DNA from: an uncultured Spirochaetia bacterium
GTDB taxonomy: Bacteria > Spirochaetota > Spirochaetia > SZUA-6 > Bin103
DNA: 64,000 nucleotides
NCBI GenBank assembly: GCA_958296075.1
Contig: CATQHW010000003.1
Location: 62,001-126,000, forward strand
Reading direction: 5' to 3'
Part shown: positions 10,940 to 19,413 of the stretch, piece after piece
Numbering within the stretch: position 1 is the stretch's first letter
How the letters are laid out: every line of letters starts with the position of its first letter
Notes under the pieces: model-generated
Told to the model about the DNA's origin: nothing
Seen by the model: only the letters and a program-made list of their open reading frames with translations
The model's database searches: none
Program-made: the position numbers and the translations under genes

Positions 10940-11478
10940 CGACCGCGCGCACGCGCGTCGATCAGCCGGCGCTCCTGCACGGCGCGGGCCCAGCGCAGGC
11001 ACTCCTCTACCAGCTCGCCGCTGCGCGCGTGCAGCGCCGCCGCGGCCTGCTCGATGTGGGCGGCGAGCCGCGGCGACAGGCCGCTCGGCACCTCCTCGCG
11101 ATCCAGGGTGACCGGACGCCGCGCCGGCAGCGCCAGCACGTCGACCCACAGATCGCGCCAGCGCAGCTCCGTTCGCCCCAGTTGCACTTGGTCGCAGACG
11201 TTGAAATAGGCGCCAAGCACGGCGTCGCGCCGATCGCCGCAACGCCGCAACCAGAGATACAGGTTGTACGGGCGGTCGGCCCAGAAGCAACCGTAAGAGC
11301 GCGTCCCCGCCGGCAGGAACACCCCGGCCACGTTCGAGTGCCGGCGGCGGATCGTGTAGCTCAGGAGCTGCCGGGCCGGCTCGATCGCCAGCAGATCGCA
11401 GCCGAAGGTGACCTGCCGTCCGTCGGGATAGCGTTTCACCTCCAGGCAGCGGCCGGTACGGGACGCAGGGCGGATCAT
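10771..11478 (-). CDS. DUF402-family protein with an antisense tail
   Basis: Recognised from the DUF402 core, including [24 protein letters not shown] and [20 protein letters not shown], followed by the usual helical [11 protein letters not shown] end. Family members act on RNA or nucleotides, some as nucleoside di-/triphosphatases; the exact role here is unknown. The conserved domain ends near residue 185, yet the frame runs about 50 residues further (rich in Arg, Ser and Pro) into the 3' end of allA on the opposite strand. The tail looks like read-through of a lost stop codon. Divergent from proS. Confidence 0.8.
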   Translation of the reverse strand: MIRPASRTGRCLEVKRYPDGRQVTFGCDLLAIEPARQLLSYTIRRRHSNVAGVFLPAGTRSYGCFWADRPYNLYLWLRRCGDRRDAVLGAYFNVCDQVQLGRTELRWRDLWVDVLALPARRPVTLDREEVPSGLSPRLAAHIEQAAAALHARSGELVEECLRWARAVQERRLIDARARGRHGPSNVADAAGAVSRGRSPVRRFSTRLSPGPPRSTTRKSVGRRHAITGWCQTPLA

Positions 11479-11544
11479 CAGCCGCGGAGTCTACCGGATT
11501 CGGCGAGCAGGCGACGGATTCGCCGCGCCGGCGTATGATCGCCC

Positions 11545-13323
11545 ATGGCCGCTCCGCACACCTCTGCACGTCGCCCGGTGTCGATGCGCACCCTGTTCAG
11601 CAGAACCGTGCGGGAGAGCCCCGGCGTTACCGAGGCGGCCGGTCACCGCCTGCTGCTGCGCGCCGGGTTCGTGCGCCAGCTCGGCGCCGGCCTGTTCAGC
11701 TACCTGCCGCTCGCGCAGCGCTCGCTGCGGCGCATCGAGACGATCCTGCGCGAGGAGATCGATCGGATCGGCGGCCAGGAGATCACCATGCCGGTCGTCA
11801 ACCCCGCCTCCGTGTGGCAGGCGACCGGGCGCTGGCAGCAGATCGGCGCGGAGCTGGCGCGCCTGCAGGATCGGGAAGGGCGGGATCTGGTCCTTGCCAT
11901 GACCCACGAAGAGGTGATCGCCGCGCTCGTGCGTGACGAGGTGCGGTCCTACCGGCAGCTTCCGCAGTTGCTGTACCACATCCAGACCAAGTTCCGCGAC
12001 GACCCGCGGCCGCGCGGGGGACTGATCCGGGTGCGGGAGTTCACCATGAAGGACTCCTACAGCCTGGACCGCGACGAGGCCGGGCTCGATCGCCAGTACC
12101 GGGCGCACTGCGAGGCGTACCGCCGGATCTTCCGCCGCTGCGGGCTGCCGGTCGTCGACGTGGGCGCCGACGCCGGCATGATGGGCGGATCGGGCACGCA
12201 TGAGTTCATGTACCTGACGCCGGTCGGCGAGGACACCATCCTGTCGTGCCCGGCCTGCGGCTACCGCGCCAACCGTCAGATCGCCCGGTGCCGAAAACCG
12301 GAACCGGCTTCGGAGCAGCTCGCAGCGCCGGAGCGGGTCCATACCCCCGGCGCCGCTACGATCGGGGAGCTGTGCGAGCTGCTGGCGATCCCGGCGGAGC
12401 GAACGGCCAAGGCGGTGCTGCTGATGGGGGCCGGCATCGGCGAGCACGGGTCCGAGCGGCTGATCTTCGCGCTGGTGCGGGGCGACATGGACGTCAACGA
12501 GATCAAGCTGGCGCAGGCGACCGGCGCGACCGCCCTGCGCCCGGCCGCGGACCAGGAGATACGCGCCGCCGGCGCGGTGCCCGGCTACGCCTCCCCCGCG
12601 GATGTCCGCGGCGCGCTCACCGTGGTCGACGACCTGATCCCCGCCACCCCCAATCTGGTCGGCGGCGCCAACGAGCCGGACTACCACGTCCGCAACCTGA
12701 ACTACGGCCGGGACTTCCGCGCCGACGTGATCGCCGACATCGTCAGCGCCGAAGCCGGCGCCGGCTGTCCGTCCTGCAGCGGCGCGCTGGCGCTGTCGCG
12801 CGGCGTGGAGGTCGGCCACGTCTTCCGGCTGGGAACCTGGATCAGCGAGGCGGTCGGCTGCACCTTCCTGGACGCCGACGGCGCCGCCAAGCCGGTAGTG
12901 ATGGGCTCCTACGGCATCGGCGTGGGCCGGTTGCTCGCCTGCGTCGCCGAGGAGCACCACGACGAGGCCGGCTTGACGTGGCCGATCAGCGCGGCGCCCT
13001 TCGACGTGCACGTGGTGGCCCTGCGCGGCGGCGAGGAGGGTGCGGCGCGGCTTGCCGCCGGCCTGTCCGAGCAGGGACTCGACGTGCTCCTGGACGACCG
13101 GGACGAGCGGCCCGGCGTGAAGTTCAACGACGCCGACCTGATCGGCGCGCCCGTCCGCATGACCGTGAGCGCCCGCACGGTCGCCGACGATCAGGCGGAA
13201 CTGAAGCTCCGCCGCGACGCGAAGCCGAGCCGCGCGCCGCTGACGGCGGCCGCCGGCGCCGTCGCGAAGGCGTGCGCGGCGCTGCACGCCGAGCTCGCGC
13301 CCGACCTTGAAGGCGGACCATAG
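11545..13323 (+). CDS. proS: Prolyl-tRNA synthetase (bacterial type with editing domain)
   Basis: Charges tRNA-Pro; class II synthetase. Catalytic motifs: RAGFVRQLGAGLFSYLP (motif 1 region), TKFRDDPRPRGGLIRVREF and MKDSYSLD (motif 2), and VMGSYGIGVGRLL (motif 3). Between motifs 2 and 3 lies a YbaK-like editing insertion of about 180 residues (AVLLMGAGIG through PNLVGGANEPDYH), which clears mischarged Ala-tRNA-Pro. The C-terminal anticodon-binding domain starts at FDVHVVALRGG. 592 residues. The family usually begins about three residues before RTLFSRT, so ATG 11584 (MRTLFSRT) may be the real start. Confidence 0.97.
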   Translation: MAAPHTSARRPVSMRTLFSRTVRESPGVTEAAGHRLLLRAGFVRQLGAGLFSYLPLAQRSLRRIETILREEIDRIGGQEITMPVVNPASVWQATGRWQQIGAELARLQDREGRDLVLAMTHEEVIAALVRDEVRSYRQLPQLLYHIQTKFRDDPRPRGGLIRVREFTMKDSYSLDRDEAGLDRQYRAHCEAYRRIFRRCGLPVVDVGADAGMMGGSGTHEFMYLTPVGEDTILSCPACGYRANRQIARCRKPEPASEQLAAPERVHTPGAATIGELCELLAIPAERTAKAVLLMGAGIGEHGSERLIFALVRGDMDVNEIKLAQATGATALRPAADQEIRAAGAVPGYASPADVRGALTVVDDLIPATPNLVGGANEPDYHVRNLNYGRDFRADVIADIVSAEAGAGCPSCSGALALSRGVEVGHVFRLGTWISEAVGCTFLDADGAAKPVVMGSYGIGVGRLLACVAEEHHDEAGLTWPISAAPFDVHVVALRGGEEGAARLAAGLSEQGLDVLLDDRDERPGVKFNDADLIGAPVRMTVSARTVADDQAELKLRRDAKPSRAPLTAAAGAVAKACAALHAELAPDLEGGP

Positions 13324-13328
13324 TCAGG

Positions 13329-13363
13329 ATAGTCCGCCGAGGGCCGGCCCGTCGTCGGACTAT
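13329..13363. terminator. Bidirectional hairpin between proS and the MOSC gene
   Basis: Long interrupted stem: ATAGTCCG at 13329-13336 pairs with CGGACTAT at 13356-13363, CGA pairs with TCG inside it, and a GGGCCGGCCC core forms the tip. It lies 6 bases past the proS stop, and its right arm contains the stop codon of the convergent MOSC gene (13360-13362). A shared terminator is the natural reading. Confidence 0.6.
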
Positions 13364-13809
13364 ACGCCCCGGATCAACTCGACCGCGTTGCCGACGGCGA
13401 CCGTGCCGCCGGCCAGCACCGTGCAGGTGGCGCCACCGCGCCAGTCGGGTTCGAGGGCGCGCCGCAGGCCGGCGCGCTGCCGGTCCATGATCCGGCACGG
13501 CAGCGTCTCACCGGTCACCCGCAGGCGCGCCGCGCCGATGCGCAACTCGCAACCGGCGCTGGCGCGCAGGTCGAGCCCCGTAACCAGCAGGTTGGCGCGC
13601 CGCGCGGTCCACGGCACCTCCTGACCCAGTTCTTCGCACGCCGACCGCCACGCGGCGCGATCGACCACCGTGACCTCCCGAGCCGGCGCGCGGCCCGGCA
13701 CGTCGCCGACCACGCCGACCCCCGGCCGCAGCTCGGCCGCGTCACGCTCGACCATGCAGGCTCCGGGAGTCGCGTGCGTGGCGATCGCCGCCAGCGTGCC
13801 CGCGGTCAT
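13360..13809 (-). CDS. MOSC-domain protein
   Basis: Short MOSC-fold protein of 149 residues. The match rests on the block VTGLDLRASAGCELRIGAAR, then LRVTGETLPCRIMDRQ and the end GGTVAVGNAVELI, which follow the MOSC core (TGxDL, LxIG, LxVTGExxPC). MOSC domains bind or transfer sulfur or molybdenum-cofactor groups; here there is no fused partner and no Moco gene nearby, so the substrate is unknown. The cysteine in GETLPC is conserved. It follows the NYN gene by 13 bases on the same strand. Confidence 0.8.
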   Translation of the reverse strand: MTAGTLAAIATHATPGACMVERDAAELRPGVGVVGDVPGRAPAREVTVVDRAAWRSACEELGQEVPWTARRANLLVTGLDLRASAGCELRIGAARLRVTGETLPCRIMDRQRAGLRRALEPDWRGGATCTVLAGGTVAVGNAVELIRGV

Positions 13810-13822
13810 CGCCTCTCCAGCG

Positions 13823-14578
13823 TCAATCCGCGTCGGCCGCCGCCAGCCGCACGGTGACGCTGTTGTTCTCGCGGTCGCGCCGCACTCGGAACGCCTCCGA
13901 GTGCGCCTCGATCAGCTTGGAAAGTCGGCGGTTGCCGTAGGTGCGCGGATCGAAGTCGGGATACAGCTTCTTGAGATTGTTGGCGATCGTGCCCAGGTCG
14001 ACCCAGTCATCGTCGCCCTCCGCGGTCTCGACGGCGTCCGTGATCACCGTGACCAAGTCCAGGGAACCGCGCTCCGCATCGTCGGTCTCCACGACCGGTT
14101 GCCTCCTGCCGGATCGGCGCCGGCTGCGCTCCTCGGCGATAGTGAGGTTCTCCACGAAACGGAACTCGTTGCAGGCGCTGACGAACGAGCGCGGCGTGTG
14201 GTCGCGACCGATGCCGATGACCATGCGGCCCGATTCGCGGATGCGCAGGGCCAAGCGCGTGTAGTCGCTGTCGCTTGAGACGATCACGAAGCCGTCCACG
14301 GAGCCCCCGTACAGGATGTCCATGGCGTCGATGATCATCGCCGAGTCGGTGGCGTTCTTGCCGACGGTATTGCGGAACTGCTGCATCGGCGATATGGCGT
14401 GCGCGGCAAGCTGGCGCTTCCAGCCCTCCATCTGACGGTTGGTGAAGTCGGCGTAGATGCGCTTGATGGTGACCACGCCGTAGCGGATGCTCTCCTTGAG
14501 CACGGCGCCAATGTGCCCGGGCTGCGCGTTATCGCCGTCGATCAGTACGGCGATCCGCCGCTCGATGAGTTCGGCCAC
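13823..14578 (-). CDS. NYN-domain ribonuclease-like protein with LOTUS/OST-HTH domain
   Basis: The N terminus RRIAVLIDGDNAQP is the NYN (PIN-like) signature, with further acidic residues in KNATDSAMIIDAMDIL (about residues 80-95) and VIVSSDSDYTRLA (107-119), the expected metal-binding set of a nuclease. The C-terminal part (residues about 180-240: DDWVDLGTIANNLKKL, FDPRTYGNRRLSKLIEAH) matches an OST-HTH/LOTUS domain, thought to bind RNA. Start is the GTG at 14578 (VAELIERR); no ATG is available before the domain. 251 residues. It sits in a leftward set: site-2 protease, this gene, MOSC. Confidence 0.88.
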   Translation of the reverse strand: MAELIERRIAVLIDGDNAQPGHIGAVLKESIRYGVVTIKRIYADFTNRQMEGWKRQLAAHAISPMQQFRNTVGKNATDSAMIIDAMDILYGGSVDGFVIVSSDSDYTRLALRIRESGRMVIGIGRDHTPRSFVSACNEFRFVENLTIAEERSRRRSGRRQPVVETDDAERGSLDLVTVITDAVETAEGDDDWVDLGTIANNLKKLYPDFDPRTYGNRRLSKLIEAHSEAFRVRRDRENNSVTVRLAAADAD

Positions 14579-14646
14579 GTATGCAGCACAGTATACCGCA
14601 ACTTCGCCGGAGCGCCTACCGCCCGCTCGCGGCGGCCGCCGGCCGG

Positions 14647-15288
14647 CTACACGAAGGTGATCAGCGGCACGAGCCGATCGCCGATCCCCATCAGGAAGCG
14701 GAACACCGGAACGCCGGCGACGCTGAGCAGGATCAGGCCGAGCAGCGCGTAGGCGCCGTAGCGGGCGTTGTGGTACCGGTACCAGCGGGCGGCCGCCTCC
14801 GGCAGCAGGTGCGGCAGGATGTAGTGGCCGTCCAGCGGGCCGAGCGGAATCAGGTTGAACAGCATCAGCAGCAGGTTGACGCGCACCAGCAGCGCGACGA
14901 AGGTCTCCGGCCCCGGCAGAAAGGCGAAGCGCACGCCGGCGCCCCGCAGCGCCAGGAAGCCGTTCCAGACCACCGCTGCCAGCAGCAGGTTCACGATCGG
15001 GCCGGCCGCGGCGATCCACAGATCGGCCCGCGGCGACCTCAGGTTGCGCAGGTCGACCGGCACCGGCCGGGCGTAGCCGAAGCCGACCAGCACCACCATC
15101 AGCAGACCCAACGGGTCGACGTGCGCCAGCGGATTGAGGGTCAGGCGGCCGGCGAGTTCGGCGGTGCGGTCCCCGGACAGCTTGGCGACGGCGGCGTGCG
15201 CGTACTCGTGAAACGTCAGCGACACGATCAGCGCGCTCGCCAGCAGGAGAAACAGCAGAACCTCGCCTCGCAGCAGCAGGGAAACCAC
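14647..15288 (-). CDS. Site-2 protease family (M50) membrane metalloprotease
   Basis: Integral membrane zinc protease. The zinc motif is HEYAHA (HExxH) in the first membrane segment (TFHEYAHAAVAKL), and the second zinc-ligand motif is NLIPLGPLDGHYI (NxxPxxPLDG). Multiple hydrophobic helices flank both. 213 residues, the compact form without a PDZ domain. GTG 15288 is the start; no ATG lies in frame nearby. It is divergent from the membrane-EEP gene, with 65 bases between starts. The substrate cannot be inferred. Confidence 0.92.
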   Translation of the reverse strand: MVSLLLRGEVLLFLLLASALIVSLTFHEYAHAAVAKLSGDRTAELAGRLTLNPLAHVDPLGLLMVVLVGFGYARPVPVDLRNLRSPRADLWIAAAGPIVNLLLAAVVWNGFLALRGAGVRFAFLPGPETFVALLVRVNLLLMLFNLIPLGPLDGHYILPHLLPEAAARWYRYHNARYGAYALLGLILLSVAGVPVFRFLMGIGDRLVPLITFV

Positions 15289-15353
15289 GGACCAACCATA
15301 CCGCGCCGGCCGTGCCGGTGGACGGTCCCGTTGCCCCGGACTACGGTAGCGGT

Positions 15354-17327
15354 ATGAGCGACCGCGGCGGCCGACGCCGACGGCCGGCGCTCGGAGGCGG
15401 ACAGTCGTCGCTCGCCGCGACGCTGCTCGGCGCGCTGACCTTCGCGTTCGGGTTGCAGTTCGTACGCCTGCTCGTGGTGGGGCTGTCCGTGAACCTCGTG
15501 CAGATCAACGAGCTGAGCTCGGTGCTGGTCGGCGGCTTGGGCCTGATCGTGTTCGGCATCGGGTTTCTGGCGCCGGCCGTGCACCGGGCGCTCGGCCGGC
15601 GCGCCGCGGCGCCGGTGGTGTTCGGCGGGCTTGGCCTGCTGCGGATCGCCGAGCAGTTCACCGCATCGCTGTCCGTGGACTTGGCGCTGTCGATCGCCGG
15701 CACGGTGCTGTTTCTGTGGTCGCTGCCGCTGCTGCTGCGGTCGCTCCAGGCCGACGGCCACGGCGGCCCGCACGCCGCGGTCGCGCTGCTGCTCGCGCTG
15801 TCGATCGATACGTCGGTCAAGACGGCGTTCGGCACCGTCGAGCTCTCCTGGGCCGGAGGCGCCGCCGCGCACGCGGTCACCGTCGTGCTGGTAGCGGCGC
15901 AGTGGGTACTGCTCACGATGGCGGCGCCGGCTCGCCCGCAGCGAGCCGGCCGGCCGGCCGGCCGGCCGGCCGCGCGCACGTCCTGGGGCGCGCCGTACCT
16001 GATCGTCGGCCCGGTGCTGGTGCTCGAGTTTCTTACGTTCCAGAACGTCGCCATGCAGACGGTGCTCACCGGCTGGCAGCAGCCGGCCGCGCTCGCCTTG
16101 ATTCTGGCCGCCAACCTGGCGGCGGTAGCGGCCGCGGCGGCGCTGGCCCGGAGCGGCCGGACGCTGCACGGCGGGGTGCGGGCGCTCCTGGGCGCCGTGC
16201 TGATCGCCTCGGTCGCCGCGGAATGGACGGGGGCGGCGGCGGCGATCGCGGTGCTCGCGGGGCAGGCGGCGATCGCGGTGCTGCTCGTCTCGGTGGCCGG
16301 CTCCGCTCCCGCATCGGACCGGCGGCGGAGCGGCGGGGCGGTGTCGGCGTGGACCACCGCCGGCATGCTGGCGCTGCTGGCGCTGCTGTTCATCTACTAC
16401 GCCCACTACGACATCGCGCTTCCGCTTCCGCAGGCGGCCGTCCGCCCGCTCGCCGCGGTGCTGGTGGCGCTGGCGGCGCTGCGCGCCGCCATGAACAGCT
16501 CCCCGGTGCGGGCGGCGGTCGCGCGCTCCGCCGCCCTCCCGGCCCTGCTGGCGCTGGCGGTGCCGGCGGCGCAGGCGGTCTTCTGGAACCGGATCGAGCC
16601 GGCCGCCGGCAGCGGATTCCCCGTTCGGGTGATGACCTACAACATCCACCAGGGCTTCGACGCGCGCGGCCGCCACGGCATGGAGGCGCTCGCGCAAGTC
16701 ATCGAAGCCGAGGACCCCGACATCGTGGCCTTGCAGGAGATCACGCGGGGCTGGCTGATCAACGGCTCGGTCGACACGCTGGTCTGGCTGTCGCAACGGC
16801 TCGGCATGGACTACGTCTTTGGACCGGCAGGCGATTCGGTATGGGGCAACGCCGTGTTGAGCCGCTTCCCGATCAGAGCGGTGCGCAACCGCCTCATGCC
16901 CAACAACGACCAGATCGTCATGAACCGCGGCTTTCTGACGCTGGAGGTCGACCTGGGCGGCGGCGAATCGCTGGAGGTGCTGGCCACCCATTTTCACAAT
17001 GGCGAAGAGGAGGAGGACGCCGGCCACCGCATGCCGCAAGCGCTGGCGGTGTTGGAGGCGATCGACAGCACCCGCACGGTAGTGCTGCTGGGAGACCTGA
17101 ACGCTTCCCCGGACCACCCGGAGATGCTCGAGATCGCAGGCGCCGGCTTCGTGGACGCGTTCGCCGCCGCCGGACCGGGCGGCGACGGCTTCACGTGGCC
17201 GGCCGACGAGCTGGAGCAACGCATCGACTACGTGTGGACCAGCCCCGACCTCACGGTCACGGACTTCTCCATGCCCGTGAGCACCGCTTCCGACCACTTG
17301 GCCGTCGCCGTTACCGTCGACCGGTGA
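15354..17327 (+). CDS. Polytopic membrane protein with C-terminal endonuclease/exonuclease/phosphatase domain
   Basis: The first about 400 residues are a run of roughly ten or more hydrophobic helices; the rest, from VRVMTYNIHQGFD (about residue 424), is an EEP-fold domain. EEP residues are present: the Asn of TYNIH, the Glu of VALQEITRG, GDLNASPDHPE (about 580) and the terminal SDHLAV (646). The fused layout resembles CWH43/PGAP2IP-type proteins, which act on lipid head groups, so an enzyme working on a membrane lipid or sugar-phosphate is plausible but unproven. ATG 15354 is preferred. Its TGA overlaps the GTG of the next gene. Confidence 0.85.
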   Translation: MSDRGGRRRRPALGGGQSSLAATLLGALTFAFGLQFVRLLVVGLSVNLVQINELSSVLVGGLGLIVFGIGFLAPAVHRALGRRAAAPVVFGGLGLLRIAEQFTASLSVDLALSIAGTVLFLWSLPLLLRSLQADGHGGPHAAVALLLALSIDTSVKTAFGTVELSWAGGAAAHAVTVVLVAAQWVLLTMAAPARPQRAGRPAGRPAARTSWGAPYLIVGPVLVLEFLTFQNVAMQTVLTGWQQPAALALILAANLAAVAAAAALARSGRTLHGGVRALLGAVLIASVAAEWTGAAAAIAVLAGQAAIAVLLVSVAGSAPASDRRRSGGAVSAWTTAGMLALLALLFIYYAHYDIALPLPQAAVRPLAAVLVALAALRAAMNSSPVRAAVARSAALPALLALAVPAAQAVFWNRIEPAAGSGFPVRVMTYNIHQGFDARGRHGMEALAQVIEAEDPDIVALQEITRGWLINGSVDTLVWLSQRLGMDYVFGPAGDSVWGNAVLSRFPIRAVRNRLMPNNDQIVMNRGFLTLEVDLGGGESLEVLATHFHNGEEEEDAGHRMPQALAVLEAIDSTRTVVLLGDLNASPDHPEMLEIAGAGFVDAFAAAGPGGDGFTWPADELEQRIDYVWTSPDLTVTDFSMPVSTASDHLAVAVTVDR

Positions 17328-17932
17328 CCTTCCAACCGGTAAGCGGCGCCGGCGACCGGCTGAGCGAGCAGATCGAGTTTCTGTGCGCGATCGACGGGCT
17401 GAAGCGCGTGCAGCGGCAGACGACGCTCCTGGACGGCAGCCGGCGGGAGAACTCGGCGGAGCACTCCTGGCACTTGGCGCTGTACGCGATCGTGCTGGCC
17501 GAATACGGCGGCGACCTCGACGTGGGCCGAGTGCTGCGCATGGTGCTGGTGCACGACATCGTCGAGATCGACGCCGGCGACACCTACATCTACGACGAAG
17601 CGGGGCAGGCGACGAAGCAGGACCGTGAGCGGCGGGCGGCCGACCGGCTGTTCGCGCTGCTGCCGGCCGATCAGGCGAGCCGGCTGCGCGCCGCCTGGGA
17701 CGAGTTCGAGGAGCGCGAGACGCCGGAAGCGCGTTTCGCGTACGCGATCGACCGCCTGCAGCCGTTGCTGCACAACCACCGCACCGGCGGCTCCGCCTGG
17801 CGCCGGCACCGCATCACCTCCGAACAGGTGCACGCCAAGAACGCCCCCATCGCCGCCGGCTCCCCCCGGCTCTGGGAACTCGCGCGCTCCCTCATCGAGG
17901 AGTCGGTGAAGCGCGGCGACCTGGGTCCGTAG
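17324..17932 (+). CDS. HD-domain hydrolase (YfbR/HDDC2-like)
   Basis: Metal-dependent phosphohydrolase of the HD superfamily. Ligands: ENSAEHSWHLALYA (His near residue 45), LVHDIVEIDAGDTY (the HD pair at about 76-77 with the following Glu and Asp), and a later Asp in AYAIDRLQPL. This arrangement and the 202-residue size match the YfbR/HDDC2 group of 5'-deoxynucleotidases. Start GTG 17324 overlaps the previous stop (GTGA), so it is translated with the membrane-EEP protein. Substrate unverified. Confidence 0.9.
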   Translation: MTFQPVSGAGDRLSEQIEFLCAIDGLKRVQRQTTLLDGSRRENSAEHSWHLALYAIVLAEYGGDLDVGRVLRMVLVHDIVEIDAGDTYIYDEAGQATKQDRERRAADRLFALLPADQASRLRAAWDEFEERETPEARFAYAIDRLQPLLHNHRTGGSAWRRHRITSEQVHAKNAPIAAGSPRLWELARSLIEESVKRGDLGP

Positions 17933-17944
17933 GCTGCGGCGCCC

Positions 17945-17962
17945 CGGCGGCTACGTCCGCCG
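17945..17962. terminator. Hairpin between the HD gene and the csgG-like gene
   Basis: CGGCGG / CCGCCG stem with loop CTACGT; the loop holds the stop codon of the leftward CsgG-like gene (17951-17953), and the hairpin lies 12 bases past the stop of the rightward HD gene. A nearly identical hairpin occurs at 30240-30257. Probably a shared terminator, though no T-run is present. Confidence 0.45.
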
Positions 17963-19402
17963 CAGGTTGTCCCGGTTCAGATAGTCGGGCAGACCATCCT
18001 GGTCGCGGTCTGCGGCGCCGGCATCACGGTTCAGGTAGTCGGGCAGACCGTCGCCATCGCCGTCCGCGCGCCGGTAGTTCCGGTCGCCGTCGCGCGGCGT
18101 CGCATCGGAGTCCGCGCCGGCGCCGCCCAGGTCGAGGTCGCCGCGATAGCGGCGCAGCACCATGTCGGCGACGACGCCCCTGTCAGCCGAGACGATCTCC
18201 GCAAGGCTGTACTTCGGTTTCACCGTCGTGATCCTGACGAAGCCAACCGGCGTTTCGAGACGGCCCAGGCGCTCGCCGGTGTCCGGATCTACCAGCATCG
18301 CGCCGAGCGCGAATACCTCGAAGAGATCGCCGGCCGCGACCGTGTCGCCGCCCCGGTTCACCGCCACGGTGCCGCCGCCGAGCACCTGCATGACCACCGG
18401 CGGGTAGATGTTCTCCGTCAACTCGTCGACGATGCGGCCGGCGGCCTCATCCAGCACGGCTTCGGCCAGTTGTTCCGGCCACAGATCCTCATCGGCGGCG
18501 CGCTCCATCTCGACCGCGGAGGACCACTTGACCTGCCGGGTGGCGACCGCCAGGACCGAGAAGCGCACCTGCGCGGTGGCCAGCGCACTGGTCCGGCTCT
18601 CGCCGGTGAGCTGAATGTTCGTCCGCCGCTCCTCCACCGCGATGCGGTCGACCGTTCCATACAGCAGGTAGTCGGCGCCGAGCACCTTGCCCAGCCGCGC
18701 GCCTTCGGCCGCGTCGACGTCGGCCGACTGCAGCAACCGCTTCTCCTGCTCGTAGAGGTCGGGGGCACGGCGGTCGAGCACCGCGAACCGTCGCCCCTGC
18801 GTGAGCAGCGCCTCGATCCGCGCCCGGAAACGGTCCTGCAGGTTGCGGATGAGATCGAAGTCGGCGTCGACGCCGCGCCGCACCGCGCTCCCGCCGCTCC
18901 GCTGCTCGCGCTCGCCGCCGGCTCCGTACAGGTGCACTTCGTCGATCTCGAAGTCGAGCACCGCAAGCCGGCGCCGGTCCACGTCCGGCCCCGGCACCCG
19001 GTAGGACGCATGGCGGACCTGCACCCGGACGCGCACGTCGCCGTCCTCCGGGGTCGAGCTCAGCACGTCATAGCTGGTAAAACGGCAGGCATCGCTGCCC
19101 AGGGAGATGCGGATGTGCTCGTTGAGGCGCTCGACGATCTCCATGCCGTCCCCCCGCACGGCGAGCGAGACCGCCGACGCGGTATCCGACTCCAAGGTGA
19201 CGCCGCAGACCTGGAACGCCGCCTGCTGCAACGCCTTCCCGATCGCTTCCTGTCGATTCGATCCGACGCCGGTCGCTTCGCGCAACTCCGTGGCGACCTG
19301 CGCGTACGCGCTGGCCGCCACGAGAACCGACAGGATCGCTCCCGCCGCGATGCGCACCATCGGCCCCGACGTACGTCCGCGCTGTCCCTTCATGCCGTGC
19401 AT
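17951..19402 (-). CDS. CsgG/HfaB-like envelope protein with calcium-type DxDxDG repeats
   Basis: Secreted: a basic N terminus and a hydrophobic segment (GAILSVLVAASAYAQ, cleavage near AYA-Q). The middle matches CsgG/HfaB-type proteins: LAVLDFEID, a long helical stretch, FAVLDRRAPDLYEQEKRLL, GKVLGADYLLYGTVDRI. There is no lipobox, unlike true CsgG. The C terminus has two copies of DGLPDYLNRD (DGDGLPDYLNRD and DQDGLPDYLNRD), which look like thrombospondin-3/EF-hand-type calcium sites. Last gene of a leftward envelope operon. 483 residues. A function in secretion or surface assembly is likely but not demonstrated. Confidence 0.78.
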   Translation of the reverse strand: MHGMKGQRGRTSGPMVRIAAGAILSVLVAASAYAQVATELREATGVGSNRQEAIGKALQQAAFQVCGVTLESDTASAVSLAVRGDGMEIVERLNEHIRISLGSDACRFTSYDVLSSTPEDGDVRVRVQVRHASYRVPGPDVDRRRLAVLDFEIDEVHLYGAGGEREQRSGGSAVRRGVDADFDLIRNLQDRFRARIEALLTQGRRFAVLDRRAPDLYEQEKRLLQSADVDAAEGARLGKVLGADYLLYGTVDRIAVEERRTNIQLTGESRTSALATAQVRFSVLAVATRQVKWSSAVEMERAADEDLWPEQLAEAVLDEAAGRIVDELTENIYPPVVMQVLGGGTVAVNRGGDTVAAGDLFEVFALGAMLVDPDTGERLGRLETPVGFVRITTVKPKYSLAEIVSADRGVVADMVLRRYRGDLDLGGAGADSDATPRDGDRNYRRADGDGDGLPDYLNRDAGAADRDQDGLPDYLNRDNLRRT

Positions 19403-19413
19403 TGTTGCTCCGA

